64,000 nt of DNA, taken from positions 1-64,000 of the forward strand of contig NZ_NEHW01000023.1 in the NCBI RefSeq assembly GCF_002112505.1, written 5' to 3'. Made by a program: the position numbers and the translations under genes. Source of the DNA: Pseudomonas sp. R28(2017). Its GTDB lineage: Bacteria > Pseudomonadota > Gammaproteobacteria > Pseudomonadales > Pseudomonadaceae. Shown piece after piece: positions 63,861 to 64,000 of this stretch. The stretch's first letter is position 1. The number at the start of each line of letters is the position of its first letter. A model generated the notes under the pieces. That model had not been told where the DNA came from, ran no database searches, and saw only the letters and a list, made by a program, of their open reading frames with translations.

Positions 63861-64000
63861 ATGAACGTTCAGACCACGATTGAGCAGAGTGTGCCGCAGC
63901 GCCTGGCGCGCGTGCGCCAGGTCATGGGCCGGGAGGGGATCGATGCCCTGCTGGTACCGTCGGCCGACCCGCATCTTTCCGAGTATCTGCCAGGCTACTG
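63861..64000 (+). CDS. Xaa-Pro aminopeptidase, N-terminus only (cut by window end)
   Basis: 46 complete codons are present: MNVQTTIEQSVPQRLARVRQVMGREGIDALLVPSADPHLSEYLPGY. The creatinase-type N-terminal domain of M24B peptidases begins RLARVRQVM...IDALLVPSADPHLSEYLP. Start ATG 63861 has AGGAG 6-7 bases upstream. The metal-binding C-terminal domain lies beyond the window, so the family rests on the N-terminus only. Confidence 0.75.
   Translation, partial: MNVQTTIEQSVPQRLARVRQVMGREGIDALLVPSADPHLSEYLPGY

Overview
The window is chromosomal DNA of a GC-rich Pseudomonas, most likely the P. putida / P. entomophila group. Evidence: P. putida-type REP palindromes (about 30 bp, gtgggagcgggcttgcccgcg-like), the order nppA1A2BCD-mltD-gloB-methyltransferase-rnhA-dnaQ-ldcA that I know from P. 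aeruginosa PA1807-PA1818, a ChrR-type flavin reductase, a fadDx/fadAx-like acyl-CoA operon, a fused mnhAB antiporter gene and a soxR/monooxygenase pair. Nearly all of the sequence is coding; no rRNA, tRNA, CRISPR array, insertion sequence or phage gene was seen.

Layout. 0.15-5.5 kb: a three-part kinase/M23-like/class III aminotransferase fusion, divergent from a TonB siderophore-type receptor. 5.7-14.7 kb: a peptide/nucleoside-peptide ABC importer with two binding proteins, then mltD. 14.7-20.3 kb: housekeeping (gloB, methyltransferase, rnhA, dnaQ) and lysine decarboxylase ldcA. 20.4-44.6 kb: core metabolic genes (chrR; phnXW with a LysR regulator; an AraC regulator; a five-gene acyl-CoA operon) interrupted by three giant genes of about 4.5 kb each. 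44.6-49.2 kb: a fourth giant toxin-like gene. 49.4-51.4 kb: a DksA2-like factor and four small hypothetical genes. 51.4-57.5 kb: the seven-subunit Na+/H+ antiporter operon in six genes. 57.6-64 kb: exporter/regulator, isochorismatase/GlxA regulator, soxR/monooxygenase, an alpha/beta hydrolase with DUF3182, and the start of an Xaa-Pro aminopeptidase.

The most unusual content is the set of four giant proteins (1485-1516 aa). Three have a dermonecrotic-toxin-type N-terminal region with a hydrophobic segment, then leucine-rich repeats and a NEL (IpaH/SspH-type) E3 ubiquitin-ligase domain. Two of these keep the NEL Cys-x-Asp catalytic motif; the first has Asp in place of the Cys and Asn in place of the Asp while remaining a full-length open gene, so it looks like a pseudo-ligase. 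The fourth shares the toxin-like architecture but ends in a coiled-coil-rich region and a different C-terminus. No secretion system or chaperone gene lies in the window. Together they suggest a locally expanded, modular family of eukaryote-directed effectors or toxins placed among otherwise conserved core genes.

Regulatory signals readable in the sequence include a SoxR box inside a 19-bp-spacer promoter, a long inverted repeat that covers the ldcA ribosome binding site, paired palindromes between an XRE/cupin regulator and a DMT exporter, sigma70-like promoters for mltD and dksA2, and strong terminators after the acyl-CoA operon and dksA2.
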